NCBI GenBank assembly: GCA_937911325.1 | Contig: CALDSD010000015.1 | Location: 32,883 to 96,882 of the forward strand | Direction: 5' to 3' | DNA length: 64,000 nt | Origin: an uncultured Neomegalonema sp. | GTDB taxonomy: Bacteria > Pseudomonadota > Alphaproteobacteria > Rhodobacterales > Rhodobacteraceae | Shown here: in pieces, positions 36,668 through 45,328 of the stretch | Layout of the letters: every line of letters begins with the position of its first letter | Numbering within the stretch: the stretch's first letter is position 1 | Program-made: the position numbers and the translations under genes | Notes under the pieces: model-generated | What the model saw: the letters and a program-made list of their open reading frames with translations, nothing else | The model's database searches: none | Told to the model about the DNA's origin: nothing

Positions 36668-37573
36668 ATGGCGGCGTTCGAAGGCGCATCGGCCAGATGG
36701 GGCCGGCGGATCATGATCGGCGTGCCGTATCTCTGGCTGCTGATCTTCTTCCTGATCCCCTTCGCAGTCGTCCTGAAGCTCAGTTTTTCCTCGGCGGCGA
36801 TCGCGATCCCGCCCTACGCGCCCACCTGGGACACCTGGGAGGGCGTTCAAACCTTCTTCGCCGAGTTGAACTTCGACAACTATACCTTCCTGTTCGAAGA
36901 CTCGCTCTACGTGAACTCGTACTTGAGCAGCTTGAAGATCGCGTCGATCTCGACGTTCTTGACGCTGCTGGTTGGGTACCCGCTGGCCTATGCGATCGCT
37001 CGATCGTCCGACACATGGCGTAACGTGTTGGTTCTGCTCGTGATCCTGCCGTTCTGGACCTCGTTTCTGATCCGCGTCTATGCATGGATCGGCATCCTGA
37101 AGACCGAAGGCTTGCTCAATCTCGCGCTCGAGTCCATCGGGCTGATCAGCGCGCCGCTGCAGATCTACAATACAGATTGGGCGGTCTATATCGGCATCGT
37201 CTATTCCTACCTGCCCTTCATGGTGCTGCCGCTTTACGCGACCTTGGTGAAACTGGACGGCTCACTGCTCGAGGCGTCGGCCGATCTCGGAGCGAAACCG
37301 CTGACGACCTTTTGGCGCGTGACCTTCCCGCTGTCGCTGCCTGGCGTCGCCGCGGGCTGTTTCCTCGTCTTCATCCCGGCCGTGGGCGAGTTCGTCATCC
37401 CGACGCTTCTCGGGGGCGCCGACACGCTGATGATCGGCAAGACGCTGTGGACGGAGTTCTTCTCCAACCGGGATTGGCCGCTCGCCTCGGCCGTCGCGGT
37501 GCTGCTGTTGTTGGTGTTGGTGATCCCGATCGTGGCCTTCCAGCGCATCGCGCAGAGGGAGGGCCAGTCATGA
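36668..37573 (+). CDS. potH: Polyamine-type ABC transporter permease (PotH/PotB family)
   Basis: A 301-residue inner-membrane permease with six helices and the ABC permease EAA loop (EASADLGAKPLTTFWRVTFPLSLPG near residue 210), which docks the ATPase. The FFLIPFAVVLKLSF and FWTSFLIRVYAWIGIL segments are typical of PotB/PotH. It overlaps the second permease gene by ATGA. No ATPase (PotG/PotA) or binding protein (PotF/PotD) gene adjoins, which is unusual. Confidence 0.92.
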   Translation: MAAFEGASARWGRRIMIGVPYLWLLIFFLIPFAVVLKLSFSSAAIAIPPYAPTWDTWEGVQTFFAELNFDNYTFLFEDSLYVNSYLSSLKIASISTFLTLLVGYPLAYAIARSSDTWRNVLVLLVILPFWTSFLIRVYAWIGILKTEGLLNLALESIGLISAPLQIYNTDWAVYIGIVYSYLPFMVLPLYATLVKLDGSLLEASADLGAKPLTTFWRVTFPLSLPGVAAGCFLVFIPAVGEFVIPTLLGGADTLMIGKTLWTEFFSNRDWPLASAVAVLLLLVLVIPIVAFQRIAQREGQS

Positions 37574-38364
37574 GGCCGCGCATTCCCTGGTTCAACTGGA
37601 CCGCGCTCATCCTTGGGTTCGCGTTCTTGTATCTGCCGATCGTTATCCTGATCATTTACAGCTTCAACGAAAGCAAGCTGGTGACGGTTTGGGGCGGCTG
37701 GTCTTTGAAATGGTATGGCGAGCTCTTCCGCAACGAGGGGATCATCAGCGCAGCGCAGGTGACGCTCGTGGTCGCGGTGGTCGCCTCCACGATCGCGACC
37801 GTGCTGGGAACGATGGCTGGCTTCGCCCTCGCGCGTCTGGGGAGGTTCCGCGGGCGCACCCTCTTCAACGGCATGGTCCTGGCGCCGCTGGTGATGCCGG
37901 AGGTGATCACCGGCTTGTCCCTGCTCCTGACGTTTGTTGCGGTCTCGCTCGACCGGGGGCAGCTGACGATCATCCTCGCCCATGCAACCTTCTCGATGTG
38001 CTACGTCGCGGTGGTTGTTCAGTCTCGGCTCACGGGCTTCGACGACAGCGTCGAGGAGGCCGCGCTGGATCTGGGCGCCAAGCCGGCGACCGTGTTTTTT
38101 CGCATAACGCTGCCGTTGATCCTTCCGGCGGTCATCGCGGGTTGGTTGCTCAGCTTTACGCTCTCGCTCGATGATCTGGTCATCGCCAGCTTTGTCACCG
38201 GCCCAGGCGCCACGACGTTGCCGATGAAGATCTTCTCGGCGGTGCGGTTGGGCGTGACGCCGGAAATCAATGCGCTCTCGACGATCTTGATCGGGCTCGT
38301 CGCCACGGGCGTCGTCATCGCGTCATGGATCGACAAGCGCGGGCGAATGCGGGCGCCCGATTAG
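37570..38364 (+). CDS. potI: Polyamine-type ABC transporter permease (PotI/PotC family)
   Basis: A 264-residue permease with six helices. It has the family start (FLYLPIVILIIYSFN), the VMPEVITGLSLLL segment and the EAA loop (EEAALDLGAKPATVFFRITLPLILPA). Its start overlaps the potH stop (ATGA), so the two subunits are made together. Its end overlaps the convergent LysR-type gene by four bases. Confidence 0.92.
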   Translation: MRPRIPWFNWTALILGFAFLYLPIVILIIYSFNESKLVTVWGGWSLKWYGELFRNEGIISAAQVTLVVAVVASTIATVLGTMAGFALARLGRFRGRTLFNGMVLAPLVMPEVITGLSLLLTFVAVSLDRGQLTIILAHATFSMCYVAVVVQSRLTGFDDSVEEAALDLGAKPATVFFRITLPLILPAVIAGWLLSFTLSLDDLVIASFVTGPGATTLPMKIFSAVRLGVTPEINALSTILIGLVATGVVIASWIDKRGRMRAPD

Positions 38365-39209
38365 TCGAGGCGGCCGCACATCTCTTCGATCCAGCCGCCG
38401 ACGGCTCGGATGCGCGGCAGATCTTTCAAGTCGCGATGGGTCAGCAGCCAAAGCTCACGCGTGATCGCGACGCCATCGTCGAGCCGCGTCAATCTGGCGT
38501 CGCGCGCCGCAATGGCGATTGGAAGCAGGGTCTTTCCAAGGCCGGCCGCGACAGCCTCGATCAGCCCCTCCGCGTCGTTTGCAGACAGCGTCGCGACCCT
38601 TCCTTGTCGACGCGCCATCCATTCGGCTTGCGGTAGATGTGCGAACCTCGGCTCGTAGGTGAGCCAAGGGAGAGCCTCTTTCCCACTGGCGGGGCCAAAA
38701 ACGGCGTAAGACAGCTTGCCGACGCGACGGGCGATCACTCGGCCGCCGCCGGTTTTCGGGCGCGCGAGCCGAAGCGCCATGTCGGCGTCTCGCTTGGTCA
38801 AACTCAAATCGGCCGGTTCCGCGTTCAGCTCGATCTGCAGGCCAGGATAAGCCGTCAGCAGCGCTGGGCTGGCGGGCGTCAGCAGTCGATTTACGATGAG
38901 AGGCGTCGACGTCAGTCGAACGAGGCCTTGAACCATCTGATCCGCGCCCCTCGCCGTTTCGAGCAGACGTATGATTTCGGTCTCCATCGCCTCGGCTCGG
39001 TCGGCGACGTCGCGCCCAAGATCCGTCGGCGTCAGAACTCGGTCGGAGCCGCGATGGAACAGTGGTCCGCCGAGCACCCCTCTGCGCCGTGCGCTCCGGC
39101 GCGAACCCGTCGCGCCGTCAACGCGAAGAGCCCGAGCGGCGCCGACCAGAGAACCGTGTCGCGCCACCGCAAGCGCCACTTCAAGGTCGGACCAATTTAG
39201 TCCCTGCAT
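38361..39209 (-). CDS. LysR-family regulator with an atypical DNA-binding helix
   Basis: A 282-residue LysR-type protein. The N-terminal winged helix is recognisable from NWSDLEVALAVARHGSLVGAARAL, and a C-terminal PBP2-like effector domain follows from about residue 90. The second helix reads VDGATGSRRSARRRGVLGG. The usual form is close to SxxTVSRRIxxLExxLG, so the conserved Val, Ile, Leu and Glu are all replaced. The reading frame is continuous here, so this is not a simple frameshift. The ATG at 39209 is chosen because the upstream extension is not LysR-like. Confidence 0.82.
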   Translation of the reverse strand: MQGLNWSDLEVALAVARHGSLVGAARALRVDGATGSRRSARRRGVLGGPLFHRGSDRVLTPTDLGRDVADRAEAMETEIIRLLETARGADQMVQGLVRLTSTPLIVNRLLTPASPALLTAYPGLQIELNAEPADLSLTKRDADMALRLARPKTGGGRVIARRVGKLSYAVFGPASGKEALPWLTYEPRFAHLPQAEWMARRQGRVATLSANDAEGLIEAVAAGLGKTLLPIAIAARDARLTRLDDGVAITRELWLLTHRDLKDLPRIRAVGGWIEEMCGRLD

Positions 39210-39296
39210 TTTTGCAATCCTGCTTGGCGATTTCACTGGTTGAGCCTGCAGTTACGCCTGGCGAACCTATCCGCGCAACGATCACAGGAGATGTCG

Positions 39297-39590
39297 ATGC
39301 TGTTCGCCGTTCTGTTTGAGGACAATCCCAATGCGCCGGGGGATGTCCGGCAACGCCATATGGCCGATCATCTGGCTTTTCTGGAGCGCCACGACGGGCA
39401 GATACAGGTTGCGGGCCCGCTCTTCGAGCATGGCAAGGCGGCTGGCGGTCTGTGGCTGGTGAACGCCGCGACGGTCGGGGAGGTCGACGCGATGGTGCAT
39501 GCGGATCCGTTCTGGCCGACCGGCCTGCGCAAATCCTACAGAGTGTTGGAGTGGCGGCAGGTCTTCGCAAGAGACACGCCCGGGTCCTAG
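39297..39590 (+). CDS. YciI-like protein
   Basis: A 97-residue protein of the YciI / dimeric alpha-beta barrel family. It has the internal pattern RQRHMADHLAFLERHDGQIQVAGPL and the DPFWPTGLRKSYRVLEW end; the His-Asp pair is conserved in the family. The second ATG (39297) is preferred, six bases after AGGAG. It is divergent from the LysR-type gene and may be its target. The biochemical role of the family is unclear. Confidence 0.83.
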   Translation: MLFAVLFEDNPNAPGDVRQRHMADHLAFLERHDGQIQVAGPLFEHGKAAGGLWLVNAATVGEVDAMVHADPFWPTGLRKSYRVLEWRQVFARDTPGS

Positions 39591-39919
39591 TGGCGTCAAT
39601 CCAAAGCTTGGAGCCCTGGCGCCGACAAGCTCCGACCGAAAATCGATGGTTGGCGATGCAGCGCAAAGCCGACACCAGAGCTCAAATGACCCAGCGCAGC
39701 TCGCGACCCAAAACGGTCGTCGTGGCGCTCCACGACGCAGTGGAACTCTTAACAGCCCAGCGGCGCGCTGAACTATAGATCGCTATCGCGCATAGGGCTC
39801 GGCAGCCTGCTTGCCTGCAGTCTCTCTGCATTTCTGCAAGCCTCGCTTGCATCATTCGTCCATTTATGTGCGCGCGCTCAGGCTCAATCTTGAGTGTATC
39901 GGTTGAGCGAGGAGAAACT
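39591..39919. other. Spacer before the GST gene, no gene seen
   Basis: About 330 bases of somewhat lower GC content. Short direct and inverted repeats of the form CTGCAAG / CTTGCA cluster near 39805-39850. No open frame looks coding, and no terminator with a T run was found. Confidence 0.4.
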
Positions 39920-40660
39920 ATGCACGGTGACTTAGGCGACAGATCCAGTCCCCGATCGGGCGGCGCATTGGCCAATTTTCCGATAACTGAGCGCTGGGCT
40001 CCATCCCATCTGGATCGACTTCAGCTCTATTCGCATGGAACGCCGAACGGCGTGAAGGTTTCGATCGCGCTCGAGGAGCTCCGGCTCCCCTACGAGGTGC
40101 ACCGCGTCCCTTTGAGCGATGAGTACGTCAAGAGCCCAGAGTTCCTTTCGCTCAGTCCCAACAATAAGATCCCGGCCATTATCGACCCCGATGGGCCAGG
40201 CGGCGAACCGATCGGCCTCTTCGAGAGCGGCGCAATTCTCATCTATCTCGCGGCCAAGACCGGACGGCTCGCCGGCTCTTCGGAAGCCGAGCGGTATGAG
40301 ATTTTGCAATGGCTGTTTTTCCAGGTCGGCGGCGTTGGTCCAATGCTCGGGCAGTTCGGCTTTTTTCATGCCTTTGGCGGAAAAGACATCGAGGACCCTA
40401 GGCCCCGTGATCGCTACCTGAGTGAGACGAGACGTTTGCTGAATGTGATCGACGGGCGGCTGGAGGGGCGCGAATGGATTGCTGGCGACTACTCGATCGC
40501 AGACATCGCCCTTGGCCCGTGGCTTGAGACGATCGAAAGGTTCTACAAAGCCGAAGAAATCACCGGCTATGATGGTCGCCCCCGCGTCGTCGACTATGTG
40601 GCGCGGTTCAAGACGAGACCGGCCGTCATGCGTGGCTGGTCCGTTCTGTCCGGCGAGTAG
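39920..40660 (+). CDS. Glutathione S-transferase family protein (YfcG-like)
   Basis: A 246-residue GST. The thioredoxin-like N-terminal half carries the YSHGTPNGVKVSIALEEL segment and the glutathione-binding NNKIPAI and ESGAILIYLA motifs. The helical C-terminal half has SIADIALGPWL. This is the YfcG/Ure2-like subgroup, usually disulfide-bond reductases or conjugating enzymes. The ATG at 39920 follows GAGGAG; the upstream in-frame ATG at 39866 lacks one. Confidence 0.9.
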   Translation: MHGDLGDRSSPRSGGALANFPITERWAPSHLDRLQLYSHGTPNGVKVSIALEELRLPYEVHRVPLSDEYVKSPEFLSLSPNNKIPAIIDPDGPGGEPIGLFESGAILIYLAAKTGRLAGSSEAERYEILQWLFFQVGGVGPMLGQFGFFHAFGGKDIEDPRPRDRYLSETRRLLNVIDGRLEGREWIAGDYSIADIALGPWLETIERFYKAEEITGYDGRPRVVDYVARFKTRPAVMRGWSVLSGE

Positions 40661-40725
40661 CTCATCTCGACCGGGTCGATACCGAAGAGCGATGCGTCGT
40701 GCGTCGCTCTCCGGCAGGAGGCTGT

Positions 40726-41811
40726 TTACGGCTTGACGCTGTAATCAATATCGACTGGCGTTGGGCCGTGCGCCGGGCCGATGAGTTGGACCATCTGCAG
40801 GCGAAAGCGTTCAACCAACTCGCGGTTTAACATCCAGCGATGGAAGTCTCCCGGCGACGTATTGTGGTTCAGGACAGAGCCCTTGCCGCCTGGCGCCTCG
40901 ACGTCCATGCGCACGGGGAACTGCAGCCATTTGCCCTGAAACTCTTCGGAGAGCATCCAGTTCAGATAGAGCTTGGCGGCCGCCTTGTTTTTCGCCTGCT
41001 TTGGGATTGCCGCGGTTTGATACCAAGTCAGGAAGTAGTCGTGCTCGGGGAACTGGAACTGCGTGTTCATCCCAGGGAACGGTTCGAACGCCCAGAAGGT
41101 TGTGAAACTCGCCGCGTACCAGCCGTTGTTGATCGCGACATAGGGCATCGCCGTACCCCGGACCCAGACGGGCTCTGTCGCGATCAACTCTTCCAGATAA
41201 CCCCACCCGTAGGCCTCTTTCAGGTTCCAGAACTGGTAGAGGACGGCGTCGTCGTCATGCGGATAGGTCAGGATGACCTTTCCCCTAAGCGCCGGATCCA
41301 AATAGTCCCTTGCATCGCGGGGCGCCTTTTCTGGATCGATCATGTCGAGATTTACGTAGTTCGTGAATGTCACGCCGTAGAGACCTGTCCAGCGGCCATG
41401 CGGGTCCCGATGATCCGGGAACACCTTGTCCCAATTCGCAGGCCTATAGGCTTCCAGCAAGTCGTGTTCGACGTAGTAGCGGAAGTCGTGCAGCGTCTGG
41501 AACTGGATGACGTCTGGAACGTTTTCTTCGCCGCCGGCGGCCATCGCGTTATCGAACCTCGGCGCGTGATTGAGGCTGACATCGACGCTGTGTGTGACGG
41601 TCAGTTCAGGGAAGCGGGCCTTGAACATGTCCAGGTAATAGTCGACCTGGTCTGGCTTATCGCCGCCTGCGCGCAGAATAAACTCGCCCCCTTCTTCGAG
41701 AGCCGCGGCGTAGAGCTCGTCCAGAGATCGCGTTTCGATCTCCACCGCTGAAACCGGGGCGACGAACACCAAGCTCAAGGCGAAAACGCCGAAAGCATGC
41801 AGTAGTTTCAT
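40726..41811 (-). CDS. Orphan extracellular solute-binding protein (family 1 / iron- or phosphonate-type)
   Basis: A 361-residue periplasmic binding protein with a signal peptide (residues about 1-22, ending VSA-V). It has the two-lobe type II fold typical of ferric or aminoethylphosphonate-type proteins (GLYGVTFTNYVNLDMI, YLDPALRGKVILTYP, AKLYLNWMLSEEFQ). AAGGAG lies six bases before the ATG. No permease or ATPase gene adjoins, so it may serve a transporter elsewhere. Upstream in-frame codons are not part of the signal peptide. Confidence 0.85.
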   Translation of the reverse strand: MKLLHAFGVFALSLVFVAPVSAVEIETRSLDELYAAALEEGGEFILRAGGDKPDQVDYYLDMFKARFPELTVTHSVDVSLNHAPRFDNAMAAGGEENVPDVIQFQTLHDFRYYVEHDLLEAYRPANWDKVFPDHRDPHGRWTGLYGVTFTNYVNLDMIDPEKAPRDARDYLDPALRGKVILTYPHDDDAVLYQFWNLKEAYGWGYLEELIATEPVWVRGTAMPYVAINNGWYAASFTTFWAFEPFPGMNTQFQFPEHDYFLTWYQTAAIPKQAKNKAAAKLYLNWMLSEEFQGKWLQFPVRMDVEAPGGKGSVLNHNTSPGDFHRWMLNRELVERFRLQMVQLIGPAHGPTPVDIDYSVKP

Positions 41812-41932
41812 GTCTGTCTCCTTTAAAATGGGATTGGGTGGTTCGACGGACGAGGAAACCCCAAGCAGGCCGCGCGCAGCCGCCCGGCGCGGGGCGCACG
41901 TTGCGTGCAGTTCCGCCAGCACAGCGCCGAGA

Positions 41933-42415
41933 CTAGGTTGGTAGACTGGCTCCGGTTGCGAATGCGTAGGAGCGGCCGATGATCGTCTTGACCACCTCAA
42001 GTTCCGAATCGTCGCGGGGTGAGAAGACCATCACCAGTCCCATCGGGAGCCGACCTTGCGTCACCAGGTAGTGGCTCTCTCCCCAGCCAGTCGCGACGAC
42101 TTCCGCTGCGTCTTCGGCGCTGATTTGAAGATGCATGCTGCCATTATCGGGATGTGGGTGAATATGCGCGAACTCGCGTCCTACCATGAAGGCGTCTTGG
42201 TTACAGTCGACACCGTCATGCAGCACCAAAGCGCGAGACCCTGGCACGGAGATACCGCTGTCCGCTTCGTCGACGTTCGGCAGTGAGAAGCACCACGCGT
42301 GCAGCTTCTCGATGACGGCGTCCGGCCCGTGCTGCGTAACTTGCGAATGCGGCAGGCTGTTCGTCGTTTCGGGCTTAGGCCCGCTGCGCCGTGGTAGGTT
42401 CATCTTGCTGGGCAT
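41933..42415 (-). CDS. DUF5519 'luciferase domain' protein
   Basis: A 160-residue cytoplasmic protein of the small family annotated as luciferase-domain (DUF5519). Conserved family features are DAFMVGREFAHIHPHPDNGSMHL, GWGESHYL and the C-terminal MVFSPRDDSELEVVKTIIG. No light emission should be assumed. It is divergent from a LysR-type gene that probably controls it. Confidence 0.82.
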   Translation of the reverse strand: MPSKMNLPRRSGPKPETTNSLPHSQVTQHGPDAVIEKLHAWCFSLPNVDEADSGISVPGSRALVLHDGVDCNQDAFMVGREFAHIHPHPDNGSMHLQISAEDAAEVVATGWGESHYLVTQGRLPMGLVMVFSPRDDSELEVVKTIIGRSYAFATGASLPT

Positions 42416-42499
42416 GTGTCGGATCCAGAGTGTTGCATGCGATCAAAATGGCGGTCAATCTGCGCAAGTAAATCGACGCTGATCGCAAACGGATATTGC

Positions 42500-43423
42500 A
42501 TGAACGCACAGATATCTCAGCGACTCCAAAAGCTAGATTGGAGCGACGTGCCCTACATTCTGTCCGTTTGCGAGGCGGGCAGCCTCGCCGGCGCGGCTCG
42601 AATGATGGGCGTCAATCACTCGACGGTGTTCCGCCGCGTCGAGAGCGTCGAGGCGAAGCTCGGCGTTCGCCTTTTTGAACGCCTGAGCCACGGCTACGTC
42701 ATGACGCCCGCCGGTGAGCTGTTCTTTCAAAGGGCTAGTGCGCTTTGCGAGGGCATGAACGGCATCGAGATGGCCTTAGTCGGCAAAGACCTACGGCTGG
42801 AAGGCGAACTGACGGTGACGACGACAGACTCGCTTTTGCACTGTCTGACACCAGTCATTTCAGCATTCCAGGAGCAGCATCCCGACGTCGAGCTGCGTTT
42901 ACTTTCCGATGCGCGCTCCTTGGACTTGATGCAGCGCGACGCGGACATCGCGTTGCGGCCAACGCCAAAACCGCCTGAGCATTGGGTCGGGCGGAAGCTG
43001 CTGCCAGTCTATTGCGCCACATACGCGCACGAGGATTACTGGGCGGGCGCCAATGCCTCGCCGCCAGAGCAGCGCCGATGGCTCATCTTCGACGATGGTC
43101 TCAGTCAGTCGCCCATGGGTCAGCTTACGAAGCTGAAGAAAGCCAAGGACGCGCCTACGACCGTCGTGAACACCGTGATGGGTGTCTTTGATATGACTAA
43201 AGCCGGTCTCGGGATCGCCGCGTTGCCCTGTTATCTTGGCGAAAAGCAGCCTGAGTTGATCATGATCGACGAACCAGACGAGCGGACGACATGGGATCTT
43301 TGGCTGCTGGCCCATCCTGATGTGCGCCGCAGCGCCCGCGTCCACGCTTTCTTCGACTACGCGTCGTCTGCGATCTCCGAAGATGTTTTGGGGTTGCCTG
43401 GCGGGCCCCGTCCTTCGAGCTAG
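42500..43423 (+). CDS. LysR-family transcriptional regulator
   Basis: A 307-residue regulator with a normal LysR winged helix (AGSLAGAARMMGVNHSTVFRRVESVEAKLGVRLFER) and a substrate-binding-like effector domain. The ATG at 42500 is preferred; the frame is open 28 codons further upstream without similarity to the family. It is divergent from the DUF5519 gene across about 85 bases, the usual arrangement for a LysR regulator and its target. Confidence 0.9.
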   Translation: MNAQISQRLQKLDWSDVPYILSVCEAGSLAGAARMMGVNHSTVFRRVESVEAKLGVRLFERLSHGYVMTPAGELFFQRASALCEGMNGIEMALVGKDLRLEGELTVTTTDSLLHCLTPVISAFQEQHPDVELRLLSDARSLDLMQRDADIALRPTPKPPEHWVGRKLLPVYCATYAHEDYWAGANASPPEQRRWLIFDDGLSQSPMGQLTKLKKAKDAPTTVVNTVMGVFDMTKAGLGIAALPCYLGEKQPELIMIDEPDERTTWDLWLLAHPDVRRSARVHAFFDYASSAISEDVLGLPGGPRPSS

Positions 43424-43489
43424 GAGCAAAACTAACCTTCGGATCTTGGCCCACATCTGCCGTCAGGCCTTCTGGATATAAGGTCGGCT

Positions 43490-43702
43490 TCAGGCCGGTT
43501 TGCGGTCTTCTATGCCTGGCTCCAGAACTTGGAAACCTCTTGCGCGTGCGGCGATGATCTCCCCTGGATCCGCTCGCCAGACAAATGGCTTGGGCGTTTC
43601 GTTGGGCTCTGTGATGAAGCGATTGATGGCTGCTTGGAGTTCGGCGACCGAGCAAAAGACGCCGCGCTTCAGCCTTCGCCGCGAGAACTTGGCGAAGTCA
43701 TC
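43490..43702 (-). pseudogene. IS630-family transposase C-terminal fragment
   Basis: About 60 residues match the end of IS630-type transposases: DDFAKFSRRRLKRGVF, SVAELQAAINRFI, and PKPFVWRADPGEIIAARARG. The DDE catalytic region is missing, and no terminal inverted repeat was recognised. The fragment runs on the same strand as the HDAC-like gene but in another frame, and overlaps its last codons. It is the scar of an old insertion. Confidence 0.75.
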
Positions 43703-44601
43703 GCGCGCCGCGCGGCCTCTTCGAACAGGATCGCGTGGCGTTCGGCCACGTGCTGCGGGTCGTCGTGATACCCGCCGCCAATCGCACAAGCGAGGGGAAG
43801 CCCGGCGCCGCGCAAGCCCTCGATCACGCGCCGGTCGCGGGCGCGGACGCCGTCTGTGCTCAACGCGAGGCGGCCCAGCCGATCTTCCGCATGGACGTCG
43901 ACGCCTGCGTTATAGAACGCGATGTCGAACGGTCCGAGCTCCAACGCCCTGCGCAGCGTGTCTTCCAGCACGCGCAAGTAATCGTCATCGGTCACGCCAT
44001 CCGCGAGTCCGACGTCGATGTCCGAGCTTTTCTTTTCGGACGGGTAGTTACGCTCCGAGTGGATCGACACGGTGATCACGGCCGGCTCGTCGGCGAAGAT
44101 CTCCGCCGTTCCGTCGCCCTGATGCACGTCGCAATCGAAAATCAGAACGCGTTGGACCACGCCGGTCGACAGCAGCGCGCGTGCGGCGACCGCGACATCG
44201 TTGAAGGTGCAAAAACCGGCCCCGCCCAAAAGGCCTGCGTGATGGGATCCGCCTGCGGTGTTGCATGCGATGCCTTCGGCCATCGCCAGCCGGGCGGCCA
44301 AAACGGTCCCCGCGCTGGCAAGGCGAGCGCGGCGAATGACCCGTTCGGTTCGCGGGAGACCGATGGCGCGCATCTCTTGATCCGAGAGGGTCAGGGAAAA
44401 CGCTCGAGAAACGTAGCCGGCGTCATGCGCCAGGGAGATCGTCGCAGCAGTCGCCGCCGCCGGAGCCACCCATGAGCCCGGCTGCATGAGCCCGCGCGCC
44501 GTCAAAGCTTTGCGCAGGTACCCGTACTTTGACATCGGAAATCGATGCCCCGGGCGCAGCGGCGCTTGGTAGTCGGGATGGTGGACGATCGGCAGGCTCA
44601 T
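43669..44601 (-). CDS. Histone deacetylase-like (AcuC/HDAC superfamily) hydrolase
   Basis: A 310-residue zinc hydrolase that deacetylates small molecules or protein lysines. Active-site segments are GGSHHAG (the His pair), DCDVHQGDGT (zinc ligands), YNAGVDVHAEDRLG (the second Asp ligand) and IGGGYHDD (the catalytic Tyr). It is close to the short bacterial class of this superfamily. The last ten residues (MTSPSSRGEG) are encoded inside the IS630 fragment, so the natural C-terminus has been replaced. The catalytic core is intact. Confidence 0.88.
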   Translation of the reverse strand: MSLPIVHHPDYQAPLRPGHRFPMSKYGYLRKALTARGLMQPGSWVAPAAATAATISLAHDAGYVSRAFSLTLSDQEMRAIGLPRTERVIRRARLASAGTVLAARLAMAEGIACNTAGGSHHAGLLGGAGFCTFNDVAVAARALLSTGVVQRVLIFDCDVHQGDGTAEIFADEPAVITVSIHSERNYPSEKKSSDIDVGLADGVTDDDYLRVLEDTLRRALELGPFDIAFYNAGVDVHAEDRLGRLALSTDGVRARDRRVIEGLRGAGLPLACAIGGGYHDDPQHVAERHAILFEEAARRAMTSPSSRGEG

Positions 44602-44634
44602 GGGTCTAGAAGATAAACACCCGATCGCCGGCGC

Positions 44635-45183
44635 CTAGTTGGGTGTGTAGGCGCGGTTTTCCGCGTCGAGCAATCGCATCGCCTCCGACCAGGACAAAGG
44701 CAGCTCGCTCTCTTCGATCTCGGTCTGCGCAAATCGGCCGCCGGACAGCATGTCGCCGGCGCGGTCGGCGACGCGGCGGTGCGGTTGGCCGTTCAGAAAC
44801 AGCTCAAGGCTTGCGCGGTCTCGCCACGCGGTCATCGTCCAGGCTCTTTCTCCGAAGAGCTCCTTTCGAACCGAATACCCCAGCAATCCGGGCTGACGGT
44901 CCAGACCTGCGACAATCGCGGCTGAGCCCGCGCTGAAATCGCGTCGCCCTTCGCGCGTCACTGTGGCTTCGGTTATCACAACGATCACGCGACCGTCGTC
45001 GGCTTGCGTGTTGGACAAGCTGGGGGCGTCCGTCGACCGAAAGGGCGTCGAGATTGCGCATCCGTTCAGGCCGAAAACGGTCAGTACGATCGCTGCGAGC
45101 CCGAGCGCGCCTGTGCTTAAAAGGCGAAGCGCGCGCCGGAGGTTCGGGCCTGGCTGAGAGGTTGTCTTGGGCGCTGGGGTCAT
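44635..45183 (-). CDS. Lipoprotein with an antibiotic-biosynthesis-monooxygenase-like domain
   Basis: A 182-residue protein. A basic n-region, a hydrophobic segment and LNGC (Cys42) form a lipoprotein-type signal. The rest (about 65-150) resembles a dimeric alpha-beta barrel of the ABM type (VIVVITEATVTREGRRDF, GLLGYSVRKELFG, AWTMTAWRDRASLELFLN). ABM domains are normally cytosolic, so a membrane-anchored one is unusual. The ATG at 45183 is chosen because the signal begins there. Confidence 0.7.
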   Translation of the reverse strand: MTPAPKTTSQPGPNLRRALRLLSTGALGLAAIVLTVFGLNGCAISTPFRSTDAPSLSNTQADDGRVIVVITEATVTREGRRDFSAGSAAIVAGLDRQPGLLGYSVRKELFGERAWTMTAWRDRASLELFLNGQPHRRVADRAGDMLSGGRFAQTEIEESELPLSWSEAMRLLDAENRAYTPN

Positions 45184-45328
45184 GTGGCGATTTACGAGCG
45201 GCTTGAGCGAGCGGATCACCGTCTTCTTCAAAACTCGCGTTGCTCTCTCATTCGCGTTAACAAGCGAACAGGTTTGTGTTCCAGCGCGCTGACGCGGCTG
45301 GGGCGAAACGCGCTCAAACAGGCTGTAG

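Noticed and set aside
38361..39209. Frameshift in the LysR-type gene as the cause of its odd DNA-binding helix
   Set aside because: I translated the alternative frames over the helix and neither restores the usual LysR sequence, so substitutions are more likely.
39805..39850. A repeat array or attachment site before the GST gene
   Set aside because: The CTGCAAG / CTTGCA motifs are short and irregular and have no element around them.
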